The translations under genes were made by a program, and so were the position numbers. A DNA stretch of 64,000 nt from Sanguibacter inulinus (GTDB lineage: Bacteria; Actinomycetota; Actinomycetes; Actinomycetales; Cellulomonadaceae): assembly GCF_013415325.1 (NCBI RefSeq), contig NZ_JACBYE010000020.1, positions 1 to 64,000 on the forward strand. The letters run 5' to 3'. A model generated the notes under the pieces. The model was not told the DNA's origin. It saw only the letters and a program-made list of their open reading frames with translations, and did not search any database. This document shows, piece by piece, positions 63,190 through 64,000 of the stretch (position 1 is the stretch's first letter; the number at the start of each line of letters is the position of its first letter).

Positions 63190-63605
63190 CCGACTACCTC
63201 GTCGCCAGCGGTGACCGAGGGATCACCGATCGCCTGCGCCGCATCGAGAAGGCTCCGGCGGACCTGTTCGTCACGTGTGCCCCGCAGGTTCTCGAGCACT
63301 GTCACAGCGCGCGCACCCCGGTCTCGCACCGTGCGTTCCGTGACCAGCTCTCTCTGGGGTTCCCGCTCGAGCGTGCTCCGGACGAGTCGCTGGTCCTCGA
63401 GATCCAGAGCGCGCTCTGGGATGCGGGCCTGGTCTGGGCCGCTGGTGCGATCGACATCGTGATCGCGGGCTATGCCATGGTCAACGACGCGACGGTGCTG
63501 GCAGCGGATTACGACTTCGAGCACATCGCGCGGGTCGTGGACCTCCAGCACGAGTACGTGCCCCCAGATCCTCTGAGTTGGCGGCATCACCTCCTCCCCG
63601 GGTGA
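63186..63605 (+). CDS. PIN-domain VapC-like protein, probably inactive
   Basis: A 139-residue protein aligned with VapC toxins of the MTxYLLDKSA subfamily: TCAPQVLEHCHSAR matches TCGLVDLEVLYSAR with the acidic Glu kept, AIDIVIAGYA and LAADYDFEHIARV keep the later Asp residues. The first catalytic Asp (LLDKSA) is Ala here (LVASGD), so RNase activity is doubtful. Confidence 0.7.
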   Translation: MTDYLVASGDRGITDRLRRIEKAPADLFVTCAPQVLEHCHSARTPVSHRAFRDQLSLGFPLERAPDESLVLEIQSALWDAGLVWAAGAIDIVIAGYAMVNDATVLAADYDFEHIARVVDLQHEYVPPDPLSWRHHLLPG

Positions 63606-63668
63606 GCCGATCCCGGACGAGGTCGTGCGCGGCGACGGTGCCACGGCGCTCCGCTGCGATGTGCAGCA

Positions 63669-63716
63669 TGTCGGTCGACACTCCGTCGGATGAATGTCAG
63701 ACATGAGTAGTACAAT
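63669..63716 (+). promoter_or_regulatory. Operator and leaderless promoter of the Phd-type antitoxin gene
   Basis: TGTCG-GT-CGACA (63669-63680) and ATGTC-A-GACAT (63694-63704) share TGTC/GACA half-sites. The second lies in the spacer just before TACAAT (63711-63716), which ends 6 nt before the ATG. Repression by the antitoxin or toxin-antitoxin complex is the likely use. Confidence 0.5.
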
Positions 63717-63722
63717 CGGCTC

Positions 63723-64000
63723 ATGCAGACCGTGACCAAGCGCGAGCTCAACCAGCACACGGCGGCCGTCCTCGACCGGGTCACCTCGACCGAGGACGTC
63801 GTGGTGACCGAGCGGGGGACGCCACGGTGGCGTCTCAGCCCCGTCGGGGAGCAGGACACGCCTCTCGTCCGGCTAGAGCGTGAGGGGCGGTACACCCCGC
63901 CCGCCGTCTCGCCCGTCCCCTGGCCCGAGAGCCCAGGTGGCCCGGCGTACACGGACGCCCAGGTCGATGTCATGCTCGACGAGATGCGCGGGGACCACTG
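63723..64000 (+). CDS. Phd/YefM-type antitoxin, 3' end outside window
   Basis: Ninety-two codons are visible and the frame is open at the right edge. VTKRELNQHTAAVLDRVTSTEDVVVTERGTPRWRLSPVG is the Phd/YefM DNA-binding fold. The remaining part (LEREGRYTPPAVSPVPWPE) is the toxin-binding tail. A PIN or Doc-type toxin gene is expected just beyond the window. Confidence 0.88.
   Translation, partial: MQTVTKRELNQHTAAVLDRVTSTEDVVVTERGTPRWRLSPVGEQDTPLVRLEREGRYTPPAVSPVPWPESPGGPAYTDAQVDVMLDEMRGDH

Overview
The window is about 70% G+C, has few AT-rich stretches, uses GTG starts freely and shows many leaderless promoters (a -10 hexamer 6-8 nt before the start codon). Together with actinobacterial families such as DUF3090, SCO1664, the MSMEG_4193 phosphomutase, DUF4031, DUF6507 and an N-terminally extended KdpB, this points to a chromosome segment of a high-GC actinobacterium, probably Micrococcales near Cellulomonas/Sanguibacter. 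The genus is inferred from style and gene content, not from a marker gene. I saw no rRNA, tRNA, IS element, prophage or CRISPR array.

Layout. 1-1179: 5' part of a secreted Ig-like surface protein that runs off the left edge. 1433-9755: complete potassium-stress operon (small membrane ORF, kdpF, kdpA, kdpB, kdpC, kdpD, kdpE) behind a phased array of GTCA boxes. 9.8-18.3 kb: membrane alpha/beta hydrolase, NhaA antiporter, GNAT, a LuxR-type two-component pair, DUF1697 and a DHA2-family exporter. 18.3-26.3 kb: PIN-PhoH ATPase with a structured leader, methyltransferase, a VanY-like DD-carboxypeptidase divergent from an OmpR-type two-component system, an EEP hydrolase and a GH10 lipoprotein. 26.4-31.4 kb: small regulator/enzyme pairs with visible operators (TetR/SDR, CGNR/hydrolase), MerR, SRPBCC and NUDIX.

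31.5-38.6 kb is the most mosaic part. It is bounded by two 3' fragments of siderophore-interacting-protein genes in the same orientation, and it contains DUF4184, a GNAT, an S51 peptidase and two paralogous sigma-like proteins carrying anti-sigma-type zinc-finger motifs. One of these continues through a membrane helix into an outside Ig-like region. 38.6-47.2 kb: FUSC exporter with MarR, DUF4031-HD fusion, S4 protein, fumarase, carbonic anhydrase, PfkB kinase and exonuclease VII. A 20-bp tandem repeat and a long hairpin lie between fumC and the carbonic anhydrase gene.

47.2-51.4 kb: DUF6507/WXG100-like protein, a 586-residue DUF1023 hydrolase with a lower-GC second half, and three paralogous lipoproteins, overlapping or closely spaced. 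This is the best candidate for an undescribed system, possibly a type VII-type secreted effector with lipoprotein partners. 51.5-58.7 kb: housekeeping genes (ispH, rmuC, ychF) with an orphan ABC-2-like permease and an MFS exporter. 58.7-64 kb: HigBA, two lipoproteins, the conserved phosphomutase/DUF3090/SCO1664 trio, a decayed-looking VapBC pair and the start of a Phd-type antitoxin cut by the right edge.
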